A program made the position numbers and the translations under genes. A model generated the notes under the pieces. The model was not told the DNA's origin. It did no database searches and worked only from the letters and a program-made list of their open reading frames with translations. A DNA stretch of 64,000 nt from Halopelagius fulvigenes (GTDB lineage: Archaea; Halobacteriota; Halobacteria; Halobacteriales; Haloferacaceae): NCBI RefSeq assembly GCF_042662625.1, contig NZ_JBHSXH010000011.1, positions 186,001 through 250,000 on the forward strand, written 5' to 3'. Position 1 is the first letter of the stretch. Each line of letters begins with the position of its first letter. Of this stretch, positions 17,802 through 26,961 are shown piece after piece.

Positions 17802-19643
17802 ATGACACAGCCGTGTACCTCCAACAACGTCCGACGGCGGGCCGTTCTCTCCTCTCTCGCCACTGGCGTCGCTGTCCTCGGAAGCGGCTGTGCCAGTCGG
17901 CTGCGGGCGGTCACCGGATGGAAATCTCCCGACCAAGTGACGCTTCAGATCAAGACCGTCCCCGCCGACGACGACCCCTACGCGCTCCGAATCGCCCGCA
18001 AAGTCGCGGCGTGGCTCCGAACCGCCGGTATCGGCGTCCAGGTCACGCCGATGGCCGAGGAGGAACTGCTCCGACAGGTGCTCTTGAACCACGAGTTCGA
18101 CCTGTTCGTCGCCCCCACCCCGGCGCAGTTTCGGACGCCCGACGCGCTCTACCCGCTCTTGCACTCCCGGTTCGCGGGCGCGCAAGGGTGGCAGAACCCG
18201 TTCGGGTACACGAACCTCGACGCGGACGAACTGCTCGAAAAACAGCGTCACACGTCCGGTCAGAAGCGGCGCGAGGCGGTCCAACAGTTGCTGCAGTCGG
18301 TCGCTACCACTCAGCCGTTCACCGTCGTCGCGTTCCCCGACGACATCCGCGCCGCGCGGACGGATCGGTTCACGAACTGGCAGCGCGCCGACCTGCAGTC
18401 GCCGATGGGGTATCTGAACCTGAACCGCCGCGCCGGCGCGGAGAGTCTCACCGTCGAGAGTTCCGACGCCGCGGAGTCTCAGCTGACGGTGGCGACGACC
18501 GACCAGCGACTGACGGAGAACCTGAACCCGCTGGCGGTCGAGTTCCGCCGCACCAGCGCGATAACGGGGCTCCTGTACGACTCGCTCGGCTACTCGCCCG
18601 ACGGGCAGACGGTCGCACCGTGGCTCGCCTCCTCGTGGGCGTTCTCCGAGGGGAAGGAGGGACCGGTCGCGCGGCTCAAACTCCGACCGGAGACGACGTG
18701 GCACGACGGCGAACCGCTCACCGCCGCCGACGTGGCGTTCACGTACGCGTTCCTCGCGGACACGTCGCTCGGGTCGGTGATACAGACGGAGGACGGCGAG
18801 GACGAGGACGGACCCGTCCCCGCCCCGCGGTTTCAGGGACAGAGCAGCCTCGTGACCGACGCGAAGGCCGTCGACTCTCGAACGGTCGAACTCCGGTTCG
18901 TGGACTGCGAACCGCAGGTCGCGACCCGCGCGTTCACCGTCCCGGTGCTCCCCCGTCACGTCTGGAACGAACGCACCGCGGCCGCCTCCGTCGGCGGCAT
19001 CGAACTCGGCAGCGCGACGGAAGCGCTCGTGACCAACAACATCCCGCCGGTGGGGAGCGGACCGCTCGCGTTTGTCCGAAACACGCCGCGGGAGGCGTTG
19101 GTGCTCGAACGGTTCGACGACCACTTCCTCACCCGAACGAACGCGGACGGCATCCCGTCGCACCTCGCGGACGCCCCGGCGTTCGATCGCCTGACCGTAC
19201 AGGTCGTGGGATCCGACGTCACCGCCGCCGAGACGGTTGCGAGCGACGACGCTGACGTGACCGGGACCCCCCTCGGAGCCTCGACGGTCCCGCGGATCGG
19301 CCGGGCGAGCGAACTCGATCTGATCGTCCGCCGCTCCGAGCGGTTCTACCTCGTCGGCTACAACGCGCGCCGCCCTCCGCTCACCAACCCTCGGTTCCGA
19401 AACACGCTCGCGCACCTCGTGGACAAGGACTTCATCACGCGGGAGGTGTTCGAGGGGTACGCGCAACCCGCCGCGAGTCCGTTGGACGACACTCGCTGGC
19501 TCCCCTCGGACCTCCGCTGGAACGGGACGGACCCGGTGACGCCGTTCCTCGGTTCGAACGGCGAACTCGACGTCGAACGCGTCAAAGAGGAATTCCGCAA
19601 CGCGGGGTACCAGTACGACGACGGGAAACTCGTCGGGGGCTGA
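17802..19643 (+). CDS. ABC-type solute-binding lipoprotein, family 5 (oligopeptide/nickel type)
   Basis: A 613-residue protein with a Tat lipoprotein signal (VRRRAVLSSLATGVAVLGSG, then lipobox GSGC) and an extracellular binding domain. The family-5 signature region is visible at about residues 260-320 (EFRRTSAITGLLYDSLGYSP, then WLASSWAFSE, LRPETTWHDGEPLTAADVAF). ATG 17802 places the signal at the N-terminus. These proteins deliver peptides, nickel or oligosaccharides to a membrane permease, but no permease or ATPase gene lies nearby in the window. Residues 40-240 look like a partial second copy of the fold (LTVATTD repeats LQIKTVP). It is followed 3 bp later by the PAP2 gene, which is an unusual partner. 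Confidence 0.9.
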   Translation: MTQPCTSNNVRRRAVLSSLATGVAVLGSGCASRLRAVTGWKSPDQVTLQIKTVPADDDPYALRIARKVAAWLRTAGIGVQVTPMAEEELLRQVLLNHEFDLFVAPTPAQFRTPDALYPLLHSRFAGAQGWQNPFGYTNLDADELLEKQRHTSGQKRREAVQQLLQSVATTQPFTVVAFPDDIRAARTDRFTNWQRADLQSPMGYLNLNRRAGAESLTVESSDAAESQLTVATTDQRLTENLNPLAVEFRRTSAITGLLYDSLGYSPDGQTVAPWLASSWAFSEGKEGPVARLKLRPETTWHDGEPLTAADVAFTYAFLADTSLGSVIQTEDGEDEDGPVPAPRFQGQSSLVTDAKAVDSRTVELRFVDCEPQVATRAFTVPVLPRHVWNERTAAASVGGIELGSATEALVTNNIPPVGSGPLAFVRNTPREALVLERFDDHFLTRTNADGIPSHLADAPAFDRLTVQVVGSDVTAAETVASDDADVTGTPLGASTVPRIGRASELDLIVRRSERFYLVGYNARRPPLTNPRFRNTLAHLVDKDFITREVFEGYAQPAASPLDDTRWLPSDLRWNGTDPVTPFLGSNGELDVERVKEEFRNAGYQYDDGKLVGG

Positions 19644-19646
19644 CCG

Positions 19647-20522
19647 ATGGGGTTGCTCGAGGTCGCGGCGCAGGTCGTCGGCGGCGTCCTCGTCCTCTTC
19701 GCCGTCGCCCTCGCCGTCGTCGTCGGCCCGGCCCGGATGCGGACGGCCTCCGACGCGGTTCGGTCGAACCTCCGGGCCGTCGCGTCCGCCGTCGGCGTGT
19801 TGGCCGTCGTCCTCGCGGCCAACGGCGTCGTCCGCGACCTGGGGGTCGAAGTGTCGTGGCTCATCGGCGTCAACATCACCGGCTACATCCACGCCATCGA
19901 GGGGGAGTTCGTCGCCGTCCTCCAGTCATTCGCGACGCCGGCGCTGACCGCGTACTTCGGGTTCGTCTACGTCTTCGGGTACGTCTTCCTGCTGACGTTT
20001 CCGCTCGCGGCGTACCTCCTCCACGACGATCCGCGACCCCTCTACGAACTCCTCGTCGCCTACATCGTCAACTACGGCGTCGGACTCGTCTGCTACGTCG
20101 CGTTCATCGCGTACGGGCCGCGGAACTTCATGCCCGAACTCGTGGAGTCGCTTCTCTACACGACGTGGCCGGAGGCGCAGCTCCTGACGACGGAGGTGAA
20201 CAGGAACACGAACGTCTTCCCGTCGCTCCACACGTCGCTCTCGGTCACCGTCGCCCTCCTCGCACACCGGTTCCGACACGTCTACCCGCGGTGGTACCCC
20301 ATCTCGGTCGCCCTCGCGGCGTCCATCTCCGTCTCCACGATGTACCTCGGCATCCACTGGGCGACGGACGTGGTCGCCGGCCTCGCGGTGGCCGGTCTGA
20401 GCGTCTCCGTCGCCCGGCGGGCGGGGACGGGGTCGGCTCCCGTCATGTCCCAGTGTCCGAAAACGCAGCCGGTTGGACGGCGGTGGGTCGATGGACTGCG
20501 CCGCTGGTGGCGCGACGACTGA
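19647..20522 (+). CDS. PAP2-family membrane phosphatase/transferase
   Basis: A 291-residue protein with six or so membrane segments. The C-terminal half contains the PAP2 motifs as in inositol-phosphorylceramide synthase-like members: NVFPSLHTSLSVTVA (SxxH motif) and MYLGIHWATDVVAGLAVAGL (H-x3-D motif). The first PAP2 motif (KxxxxxxRP) is not obvious, as in the Aur1-like subgroup. These enzymes act on lipid phosphates or transfer phospho-head groups at the membrane surface. The gene begins 3 bp after the binding-protein stop, so the two are co-transcribed. The C-terminal tail (from about residue 265) is basic. Confidence 0.88.
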   Translation: MGLLEVAAQVVGGVLVLFAVALAVVVGPARMRTASDAVRSNLRAVASAVGVLAVVLAANGVVRDLGVEVSWLIGVNITGYIHAIEGEFVAVLQSFATPALTAYFGFVYVFGYVFLLTFPLAAYLLHDDPRPLYELLVAYIVNYGVGLVCYVAFIAYGPRNFMPELVESLLYTTWPEAQLLTTEVNRNTNVFPSLHTSLSVTVALLAHRFRHVYPRWYPISVALAASISVSTMYLGIHWATDVVAGLAVAGLSVSVARRAGTGSAPVMSQCPKTQPVGRRWVDGLRRWWRDD

Positions 20523-20579
20523 CGTCGTCTACGCAGTAAAACGATCTTTCTGTCGTCGTTTCCCCACCGACAGCGCAGA

Positions 20580-20920
20580 TGACGCGGTGATGTCGTTGCT
20601 TCCACGGAAGGTGGTCACGGACGTTCGCTACTCCTCGTACGAAATAGCGAGGCTTCTCTCCTTTGCGAACGATAGTCACCAGTTGCGGCACGATCTCCGT
20701 GTCCTGTTTTCTGTCGTCACGGAGGTATCGAGAACCGCGCTGGTCGCCGTATCGACCCACAACGTCCTCTTCAACTCTTGTCTCGTGAAGTTCGCCCGCC
20801 CCGTGAGATGGGTCGAGACGTGGGCTCGTTCGATCCGGGACGCATCGATGCCGGTTACACCGTTCAGCGGCAGGTCTCCGAGGGAGACTTCGGTGGAGTC
20901 CGTCAGATAGCCATCTCCGG
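20580..20920 (-). pseudogene. Remnant of an IS5-type transposase
   Basis: One minus-strand frame at about 20920-20708 reads GDLPLNGVTGIDASRIERAH, then VSTHLTGRANFTRQELKRTL and WVDTATSAVLDTSVTTE. This matches the order of the catalytic Asp region of IS5-type DDE transposases in haloarchaea (aIDAS..dR..aS.HY..Rt.yt...k.TalVD..t..vLD.h.T). The match then continues in another frame (QDTEIVPQLVTIVRKG), so at least one frameshift separates the parts. Both ends of the gene are missing or unreadable. Terminal inverted repeats were not found by eye. It marks past insertion at the left border of the polysaccharide island. Confidence 0.6.
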
Positions 20921-21541
20921 GCGGTCGAACGCTTCGCGGAGCGTCGGTGGTGCGGGGTCGAACCGAGCTCTGAGGCGTCACGAACGTGGGACATCTCGAT
21001 GCGTCCGCCCTCCAGACCGCGGTCGGTAGTGGTCTTCCTCACCGTGAGACAGCGCACAACGGCGTGTCGTCGGAGCGTGCGTTGCTTCCGAGACATTCCT
21101 GTTGAAAACGAGACGCGATCCGTGAGCCAGTACGACGTCCACTCCACGCACTGAAGGAGGCACGACTTCGGAGAGGGCACCCATCGTGACCGAGGCCACG
21201 TACCGGTCATGTCCGTCAGAAAAGGTTTCAACACCGCCACCTTTTCCTACTCCGCGATAGTATTCCACTCCTGATGGAATAATCCAGTCCAACTTCACTG
21301 GAAAGCGACCCTCTATCTACCGTTAGGTTAAACCGCTAGAATACACCGTTGATGCGGACTCGCACTCGTTTTCACGTTTTGTACGGATTTTTGACGTGAA
21401 CCGGCTCTCTCCCCATCTCCATCGCAAAAGTTGGTATTTATCTCGTATCTAGGGCCTGATTTGTTGCCAATTGTCCATACTGGTTTAATAACAAAGTCGG
21501 TCGGACGAGTTCTGAACGTACGCTCAAGGGGGGACTCAGAG
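20921..21541. other. Gene-poor region right of the transposase remnant
   Basis: No frame here looks like a functional haloarchaeal protein. The part 20921-21240 may hold more of the decayed element, since it has scattered short minus-strand frames without acidic character. The part 21290-21500 is AT-richer and holds the promoter region of the GT2 gene, including TATTTATCTC around 21434. Nothing else was recognised. Confidence 0.4.
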
Positions 21542-22474
21542 ATGAGGATAACAAAGATCAGAGAAGAGGCGATGAAGCACGTAGCGTCCACGCAGATTCC
21601 GAACGCGGTCAGGGCCAAACTGACCGACGATGAGAACCGATCGGGACGCCGCGTGCGGTATCTGCGGCGCTTCGCACGGGACGAATCCGTGGCATCGAAC
21701 AACCTCACGACGCGAGTCGGTCAGCGCGTGAATTCGGCCCTCAGAAACTCTCTCATCGACTCGGCGACGCCGCCGAACGGAGAGTTAAACATCGTCGTTG
21801 CCGTGCCGGCGTTCAACGAGGTGGGAAGTGTCGGGTCCGTCGTCGAAGAGGCGAAGAGGCACGCCGACACAGTGCTGGTTATCGATGACGGAAGCGCAGA
21901 CGGCACAGCAGTTTCCGCGGCCGCCGCCGGTGGGATCGTCATCCGTCACGAAGAAAACCGGGGATACGGTGCGGCGCTCAAGACGGCTTTCGTCGAGGCC
22001 GCCCGACGAGGCGCCGACCACCTCGTTATCCTTGACGGCGATGGCCAACACGATGCGGGGGACATCACCAAACTCGTGTCCGCCCAGCGTGCTCGAGACG
22101 CGGAAATCGTCGTCGGCAGCCGATTCAAAGGCGGAAGCAAGATGCCGGCGTACCGGCGATTGGGTCTCGAAGCTATCAACGTCATGGTCGGGTTCACGCT
22201 GTTCGTTTTAAACGCCGACTTTCGAATCCGAGATACCCAAAGCGGTTTTCGAGCTTACGACCGACGAGCGATCGAGTCGCTCGCCGCCGACAGAGAGCTC
22301 ACCGACGGAATGGGTGCGAGCATCGACGTTCTCTTCCACGCGTACCGCTACGGCTACCACGTTGAGGAGGTCGACACGACGATATCGTACGAGGGAGTGA
22401 CGAGTACGCACAACCCCGTCCGACACGGACTCACGCTCGTCAAGCAAGTGGGCAAAACGCTGTTGCCGACGTGA
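21542..22474 (+). CDS. Family 2 glycosyltransferase, DPM1/AglD-like
   Basis: A 310-residue protein. The first 75 residues are basic and poorly conserved; the GT-A domain begins at about 82 with NIVVAVPAFNEVGSVGSVVE. Nucleotide-sugar motifs follow: VLVIDDGSADGT, then DHLVILDGDGQHD (DxD-like), and the later RDTQSGFRAYDRRAI acceptor-side motif typical of dolichol-phosphate-sugar synthases. No C-terminal membrane helices are present. It likely moves a sugar from a nucleotide donor to dolichol phosphate or a growing glycan at the cytoplasmic face. ATG 21542 follows a purine-rich GGGGGGACTCAGAG. Its stop overlaps the start of the deacetylase (GTGA), making it the first gene of the island's plus-strand operon. 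Confidence 0.92.
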   Translation: MRITKIREEAMKHVASTQIPNAVRAKLTDDENRSGRRVRYLRRFARDESVASNNLTTRVGQRVNSALRNSLIDSATPPNGELNIVVAVPAFNEVGSVGSVVEEAKRHADTVLVIDDGSADGTAVSAAAAGGIVIRHEENRGYGAALKTAFVEAARRGADHLVILDGDGQHDAGDITKLVSAQRARDAEIVVGSRFKGGSKMPAYRRLGLEAINVMVGFTLFVLNADFRIRDTQSGFRAYDRRAIESLAADRELTDGMGASIDVLFHAYRYGYHVEEVDTTISYEGVTSTHNPVRHGLTLVKQVGKTLLPT

Positions 22475-23349
22475 CTCGGTCGTCCGGCCACCCGCCGACC
22501 CACGCGGTCAGTTTCGACTTGGAGCACTGGCACTCCGCGACGCTCCTCGCTGACGAGGTCGATGACCCGGTCGACCGTATTCGAGAGTCGGTGACGACGG
22601 TCCTCGACCTTCTGGCTCGTCACGACGTCTGCGCCACCTTCTTCGTCGTCGGCGAGGTTGCGGCCGACTATCCGGACCTCATCCGGGATATCGCTGACGC
22701 CGGCCACGAAATCGGTTCTCACGGCCACACCCACACGCCGCTTTTCGACCTCTCTCCCGACGCGTTCGAGCGTGAACTGCGGGAGTCCTCGGCAGCGATA
22801 GAGCGCGCGAGCGGCGTCGAACCCGTCGGATTTCGAGCCCCGAACTTCTCGGTCACGCGCGAGACGCAGTGGGCGTTGCGAGTGCTAGCGTCGAGCGAAT
22901 ACCGCTACGACTCGAGCGTGTTCCCCGTTAAGACGCCGATGTACGGAGTCTCCGGCGCGCCGATTTGGCCGTACATCGCCACCGAGGCCGATCCCTTTCG
23001 CGACCGGTCCGAAGGAACCGAAGACGGCATCGTCGAAGTCCCCGTCTCGGTCGCGGGCAGTCGACTCCGAGTGCCGATAGCCGGTGGTTTCTACGTCCGG
23101 GTCCTGCCGACGTGGGTGCTGAAGCGCGGAATCGAGAACTTGGAACGTCTCGGAATACCGGCCGTGCTCTACTTCCACCCGTGGGAGTTCAATCCGGAGA
23201 TACGGGTCGGTTCTCCGCCGTTCCACAGTCGGTTCGTCAGCTTCCACGGCATCGAGAAGACCGAGGCCAAACTCGACCGGCTACTTGATTCGTTCGAGTG
23301 GGGGACGGTCGAAGCAGTAGCGACGCGTACGGCCGAACGACACCGTTAG
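22471..23349 (+). CDS. Polysaccharide deacetylase with DUF3473-type C-terminus
   Basis: A 292-residue NodB-fold enzyme starting at a GTG that overlaps the preceding stop. The catalytic elements are visible: VSFDLEHW (Asp16), HGHTHT (metal-binding His84 and His88), and FRAPNFSVTRET (Arg/Pro motif). The C-terminal YFHPWEFNPEI is the mark of the DUF3473 group that in bacteria accompanies exosortase (XrtA/PEP-CTERM) polysaccharide clusters. The expected reaction is removal of N-acetyl or O-acetyl groups from a surface polysaccharide. No signal peptide is present, so it probably acts on a lipid-linked precursor in the cytoplasm. A FemAB-like gene follows 330 bp later, the same pairing as in those bacterial clusters. 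Confidence 0.92.
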   Translation: MTRSSGHPPTHAVSFDLEHWHSATLLADEVDDPVDRIRESVTTVLDLLARHDVCATFFVVGEVAADYPDLIRDIADAGHEIGSHGHTHTPLFDLSPDAFERELRESSAAIERASGVEPVGFRAPNFSVTRETQWALRVLASSEYRYDSSVFPVKTPMYGVSGAPIWPYIATEADPFRDRSEGTEDGIVEVPVSVAGSRLRVPIAGGFYVRVLPTWVLKRGIENLERLGIPAVLYFHPWEFNPEIRVGSPPFHSRFVSFHGIEKTEAKLDRLLDSFEWGTVEAVATRTAERHR

Positions 23350-23679
23350 CGCGCCGAGTACCGACCCTCCGCGCGGTGAAACACGACGCGAGACGGGGTC
23401 GTAGACCGAGCCCTCAGATAACCCGAGCTTAGTGGGCGTACCTGGGTCATTACAATACTAGATGGCCTCTACACTGATTTTAGAGCACAAGCGTCTAACC
23501 GGGACGCGGTTATCGGTCTCGGAAACGACTGGCCGTCGCGACGTTTCCGCTCCGTCACAGATAAGCATGATTCCACAGACCGCTACGAACACTCCAAAAT
23601 CGGCCCGACGTACAGCGCACGACGACAACCCGTTCGTACGACACCGAACAGCGACCGTCCACCGAGGAGGTTCGGGATA
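23350..23679. other. Intergenic region, 330 bp
   Basis: Between two genes of the same strand. A 72-codon frame from ATG 23462 runs to a stop that overlaps the next GTG by one base, but its residues are not acidic and show no family likeness, so it is probably not a gene. The region has room for an internal promoter (TACAATACTAGATGG around 23450) and carries a Shine-Dalgarno-like GGAGG at 23666. Confidence 0.4.
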
Positions 23680-24771
23680 GTGGACGACGATACATCTACC
23701 GCGCAAGCGGCGGTACAGACGCAGTCCGAACGGATTTCGGTCGAACTGTGTACCGACGCCGGCGCGTGGGACGCGTTCGTCGAACGGCACGGAGGGTCAC
23801 CGTTCACCACGTGGCGGTGGGGTGACGTTGTCGAATCCTACGGCCCCGAACGGTACTACTTCGTGGCTACCGTCGGCGGCGACATCGTCGGCGCGGCCCC
23901 GTTGTTCCACGTTCGCAGCAGACTGTTCAGGGACAAACTGGTCTCGGTCCCGTTCGCGTCCCGGGGGTCACTCGTCGTGGACGAAGCGTACCGGGAAGCC
24001 GCGCGCGACCGACTGTCCGAACTCGTCCGGACGCTGGCCGACGTCTTGGAAGTGGACGTCGCCAGCCTCCAGAGCCGAGACCTCGGTTCGGTCGAATCGT
24101 TCGAACACAGACAGCGGTACGTGGCGTACGAGGTCGACGTCGGTGAGGGTCCGGACGCCGTCTGGGACGAGATGAGCTCCAGCCGCCGGACGCACATCCG
24201 GCAGGCTGAAGACGACGGTGTTCGAGTTCGCGTCGGCGAGGATACGGCCGACCTCCGGACGTTTTACCGCCTCTACCTCCAGACGATGCGCGGACACGGG
24301 AGTCCTCCCCACCCGTTTCGGTTCTTCAAACGCCTCTGGGACAGGTTCCACGGCGACGGGACGATGCGGCTGTACATCGTTGAGCACGACGGAACGCCCA
24401 TCAACAGCGCCATCGACTTCGCGTTCGGGTCGTGGGTGTACCACTGGAAGGAGGTGTCGGACTACGACTACCGCGACCTCAACGGCGGGAGCCTCCTCGT
24501 CTGGAAGGGGCTAGAGTGGGCGGCCGAGAACGGATACGAGACCTACGACCTCGGACGGACCCGCGAAGGGTCCGGTGTCTACATGTTCAAAAAGAGCTTC
24601 GGCGGGGACAAGGTCTGGATGGACGACTACCACTACTTCCCCGACGGCGAGGTCGAACTCCCCGACCCCGACCAAGAGAAGTACGAACTGGCCAAACGCG
24701 TCTGGCGGCAGATTCCCATCCCCGTAACCCGCGTCATCGGTCCGCCGCTTCGGAGGTCGATCAGCCTCTGA
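23680..24771 (+). CDS. FemAB-like GNAT-fold acyltransferase
   Basis: A 363-residue protein starting at GTG 23680, nine bases after GGAGG. The N-terminal half has WDAFVERHGGSPFTTWRWGDVVESYG, the opening of the FemAB/BioF2-like double GNAT fold. The second half has RRTHIRQAEDDGV, DLRTFYRLYLQTMRGHGSPPH and WKGLEWAAENGYETYDLGR, with GVYMFKKSFGGDKVWMDDYHYF near the end, all typical of the FemAB proteins found in XrtA-type exopolysaccharide loci. Bacterial FemAB proteins add amino acids from aminoacyl-tRNA to peptidoglycan. Haloarchaea lack murein, so here an amide-forming modification of a polysaccharide amino sugar is more likely, which would fit the neighbouring deacetylase. That link is inference. 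Confidence 0.9.
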   Translation: MDDDTSTAQAAVQTQSERISVELCTDAGAWDAFVERHGGSPFTTWRWGDVVESYGPERYYFVATVGGDIVGAAPLFHVRSRLFRDKLVSVPFASRGSLVVDEAYREAARDRLSELVRTLADVLEVDVASLQSRDLGSVESFEHRQRYVAYEVDVGEGPDAVWDEMSSSRRTHIRQAEDDGVRVRVGEDTADLRTFYRLYLQTMRGHGSPPHPFRFFKRLWDRFHGDGTMRLYIVEHDGTPINSAIDFAFGSWVYHWKEVSDYDYRDLNGGSLLVWKGLEWAAENGYETYDLGRTREGSGVYMFKKSFGGDKVWMDDYHYFPDGEVELPDPDQEKYELAKRVWRQIPIPVTRVIGPPLRRSISL

Positions 24772-24773
24772 CG

Positions 24774-25946
24774 ATGCACGTGCTCTACATCCTCGGTCAG
24801 AGTACCGGCGGCCTCCCTCACTACACGGCGGAACTCGCCAACGCCGTCGCAGAACACGCAGACGTGACCGTCTTCAAACCGAACGAGACGAGTGCCGACG
24901 ACGTGTTCGACCGCGGAATCGATGTCAGGGAGGTGTTCGCCCCGCTGGGTATCTCCATGCCGAAACTCTCGCGGCGCGAGGTCGACCCTCGAGAGGTAGT
25001 CCGCGGCATCCTCTCGTACCGGAACGTCCGAGAGGTTCGAACCGTCGACCCCGACATAGTCCACGACACCACCGACCTCTTCCCGCAGGTGAAACTGTTC
25101 ATGAAACTGCACAGTATCGACGCCCACCTGCCGGTCGTCGTGACGCGCCACGAGGTGGAGAAGCGACGACTCTCGTTCGCTCGCCCGCCCCACCTCGCGG
25201 AAGAACTGGTTCACATGGCCATCCCGGACATCAAACTCGACCGAACCGTGGTCCACACGGAGAATCAAAAACGGGCGTTAATCGACCGCGGCGTACCTCC
25301 TCAAGACGTGACGGTCATCCCGCACGGGGCCTACACGATATTCGGAAACTACGAAGATATCGACCGCGACCCGGAACCGAACACGCTGCTGTTCTTCGGG
25401 AACGTCGTCCGACACAAGGGAATCGACACGCTCGTCCGCGCTATCCCCCTCGTCGCCCGGGACGTTCCAGACGTGAAACTGCTCGTCGCCGGGGACGGAC
25501 GGATTCCCCGCGACGTGGCACACGTCGTCGCGGAGAATCCGGCGCACTTCGAGGTCCACGACCGGTTCATCCCGAACGAGGAGGTCAGACAGTACTTCGC
25601 CCGGGCGCAAGCCGTCGTCATGCCGTACCACGAACGCGAGGGCGGTACGAACGGTCACAGCGGTTCGCTCGCGACGGCCCTCTCGTTCGGGAAGCCGGTA
25701 GTCACCTCCCGCGCCGGTGACTTTCCGTCCCTCGTCGAAGAGTCGGGCGCCGGACGGACCGTCCCCTCGGGAGACCCCGAACGACTTGCGGCGACGATAC
25801 GCGACGTCCTCGGCGACGACCAATCGCGTCGAGAGATGGCAGCGAACAGTCGCAGACTCGGTGAAGAACTCTCTTGGGACAGTATCGCCGAAAAGCACCT
25901 CAACCTCTACCACAATGTATCAAGACAACGACGAATCTCGGCCTGA
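24774..25946 (+). CDS. Family 4 glycosyltransferase
   Basis: A 390-residue GT-B protein starting 2 bp after the FemAB-like stop. The N-terminal domain has GQSTGGLPHYTAELANAVAE, a variant of the GG(I/V)xxy donor-side loop. The C-terminal domain shows LLFFGNVVRHKGIDTLVRAI, VPDVKLLVAGDG, and the E-x7-E like region AVVMPYHEREGGTNGHSG followed by FGKPVVTSRAGDFPSLVEE, as in GT4 enzymes. It should transfer a sugar from a nucleotide donor with retention, at the cytoplasmic side of the membrane. Start and spacing indicate translation coupled to the upstream gene; its 3' end overlaps the GH16 start by 32 bp. Confidence 0.93.
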   Translation: MHVLYILGQSTGGLPHYTAELANAVAEHADVTVFKPNETSADDVFDRGIDVREVFAPLGISMPKLSRREVDPREVVRGILSYRNVREVRTVDPDIVHDTTDLFPQVKLFMKLHSIDAHLPVVVTRHEVEKRRLSFARPPHLAEELVHMAIPDIKLDRTVVHTENQKRALIDRGVPPQDVTVIPHGAYTIFGNYEDIDRDPEPNTLLFFGNVVRHKGIDTLVRAIPLVARDVPDVKLLVAGDGRIPRDVAHVVAENPAHFEVHDRFIPNEEVRQYFARAQAVVMPYHEREGGTNGHSGSLATALSFGKPVVTSRAGDFPSLVEESGAGRTVPSGDPERLAATIRDVLGDDQSRREMAANSRRLGEELSWDSIAEKHLNLYHNVSRQRRISA

Positions 25947-26847
25947 CCGCCAGGAGGAGCAGAGAGTCGATGCGAGCGAGGGGCCGCGAGACGACGGGTC
26001 GGACAACCGAAACGGCGAAATTCGACTCTCTCGCCGACAGGCGCTTCGTGCGGGCGCCGTCGGCGTCGGAGTGTTCGGCACCGGGTGTACCTCCGACAAC
26101 CCGTCGAGCGTCGCGTCCGGAAACACCACCTCGGCGCGCGGAGGAACGCCTACGGCGACGGGAAACGACGAGGTTCCGGACACCGACGACATGGAACTGA
26201 TCCTCGAAGACCGGTTCAGGGCAAACGAACTCGACACGTCGACGTGGCGGGACAAGTACCCGTGGGACGCCCGGACGCACAACTACGACGGATACGCCGC
26301 CCCGGAGAACGTCTTCGTCGAGGACGACCGGCTCGTTCTCAAAGCCGAAGACAGGCCGACCAAGGACCGAGAGTTCACGACGGGCGTCGTCTCCGCGAAG
26401 GAGGTGTTCGAGCCCGGCTACTTCGAGGCGAACATCAAGATTCCGCCGACCGTTCCGGGGTTCTGGCCCGCCTACTGGCTCACGTCCGCTTCGTATCATC
26501 CTCCGGAGATAGATATCTTCGAGTTCTTCGGGGCCGACCCCGAGGTTTACATGACCTACCACTACGCCAACTCCGAAGGCGAGGAACGAAAGGTGCAAGA
26601 GACGTGGGGAGGTCCGAACTTAAGCGCGGACTTCCACACGTACAGCGTGGACTGGGACCCACCGGAGAAAGTCGTCTGGTACATCGACGGAATCGAGCGG
26701 TTCCGGTACGACGGGCCGCACGTCAGCGACGAATCCTGCTATCTGATACTCAACTTTGGAATCGACCGACCGGGCGACCCCTCCCCGCGTTCGAAGGATC
26801 TCCCGGCGACGTACGAAGTCGACTGGATCCGCTGTTGGGAGCGATGA
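25915..26847 (+). CDS. Secreted GH16 family glycosidase (lipoprotein)
   Basis: A 310-residue protein. Residues 1-38 are an acidic cytoplasmic lead, followed by a Tat signal (SRRQALRAGAVGVGVFGTGC) with Cys58 as the predicted lipid-anchored residue, a Ser/Thr-rich linker, and a GH16 domain from about 92. The catalytic motif EIDIFE is at 198-203, with Glu198 as nucleophile and Glu203 as acid/base; W-rich segments GFWPAYWLT and the C-terminal EVDWIRCW support the fold. GH16 members cleave or transfer beta-1,3/1,4-glucans and galactans. Here it may trim or release the polysaccharide made by the cluster. ATG 25915 overlaps the end of the GT4 gene by 32 bp. Confidence 0.92.
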   Translation: MYQDNDESRPDRQEEQRVDASEGPRDDGSDNRNGEIRLSRRQALRAGAVGVGVFGTGCTSDNPSSVASGNTTSARGGTPTATGNDEVPDTDDMELILEDRFRANELDTSTWRDKYPWDARTHNYDGYAAPENVFVEDDRLVLKAEDRPTKDREFTTGVVSAKEVFEPGYFEANIKIPPTVPGFWPAYWLTSASYHPPEIDIFEFFGADPEVYMTYHYANSEGEERKVQETWGGPNLSADFHTYSVDWDPPEKVVWYIDGIERFRYDGPHVSDESCYLILNFGIDRPGDPSPRSKDLPATYEVDWIRCWER

Positions 26848-26961
26848 TGACGAGCAGAGTTATTCGCCCGGCCAAACTGACCGTCGTCGGTCGGTGCCCT
26901 CGCGAACTACACCGATCGTGGCGCGGAGGCGGCCGGCTTGATCCGCGGAGATCCGAATGAG

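Noticed and set aside
17781..19892. Minus-strand open frame of 703 codons opposite the solute-binding protein
   Set aside because: Low-complexity Arg/Val/Asp composition and no motif; the plus strand encodes a complete Tat lipoprotein with family-5 motifs.
23462..23680. Plus-strand frame of 72 codons before the FemAB-like gene
   Set aside because: Neutral-to-basic, no motif, and not in the style of neighbouring proteins; the one-base overlap with the next start may be chance.
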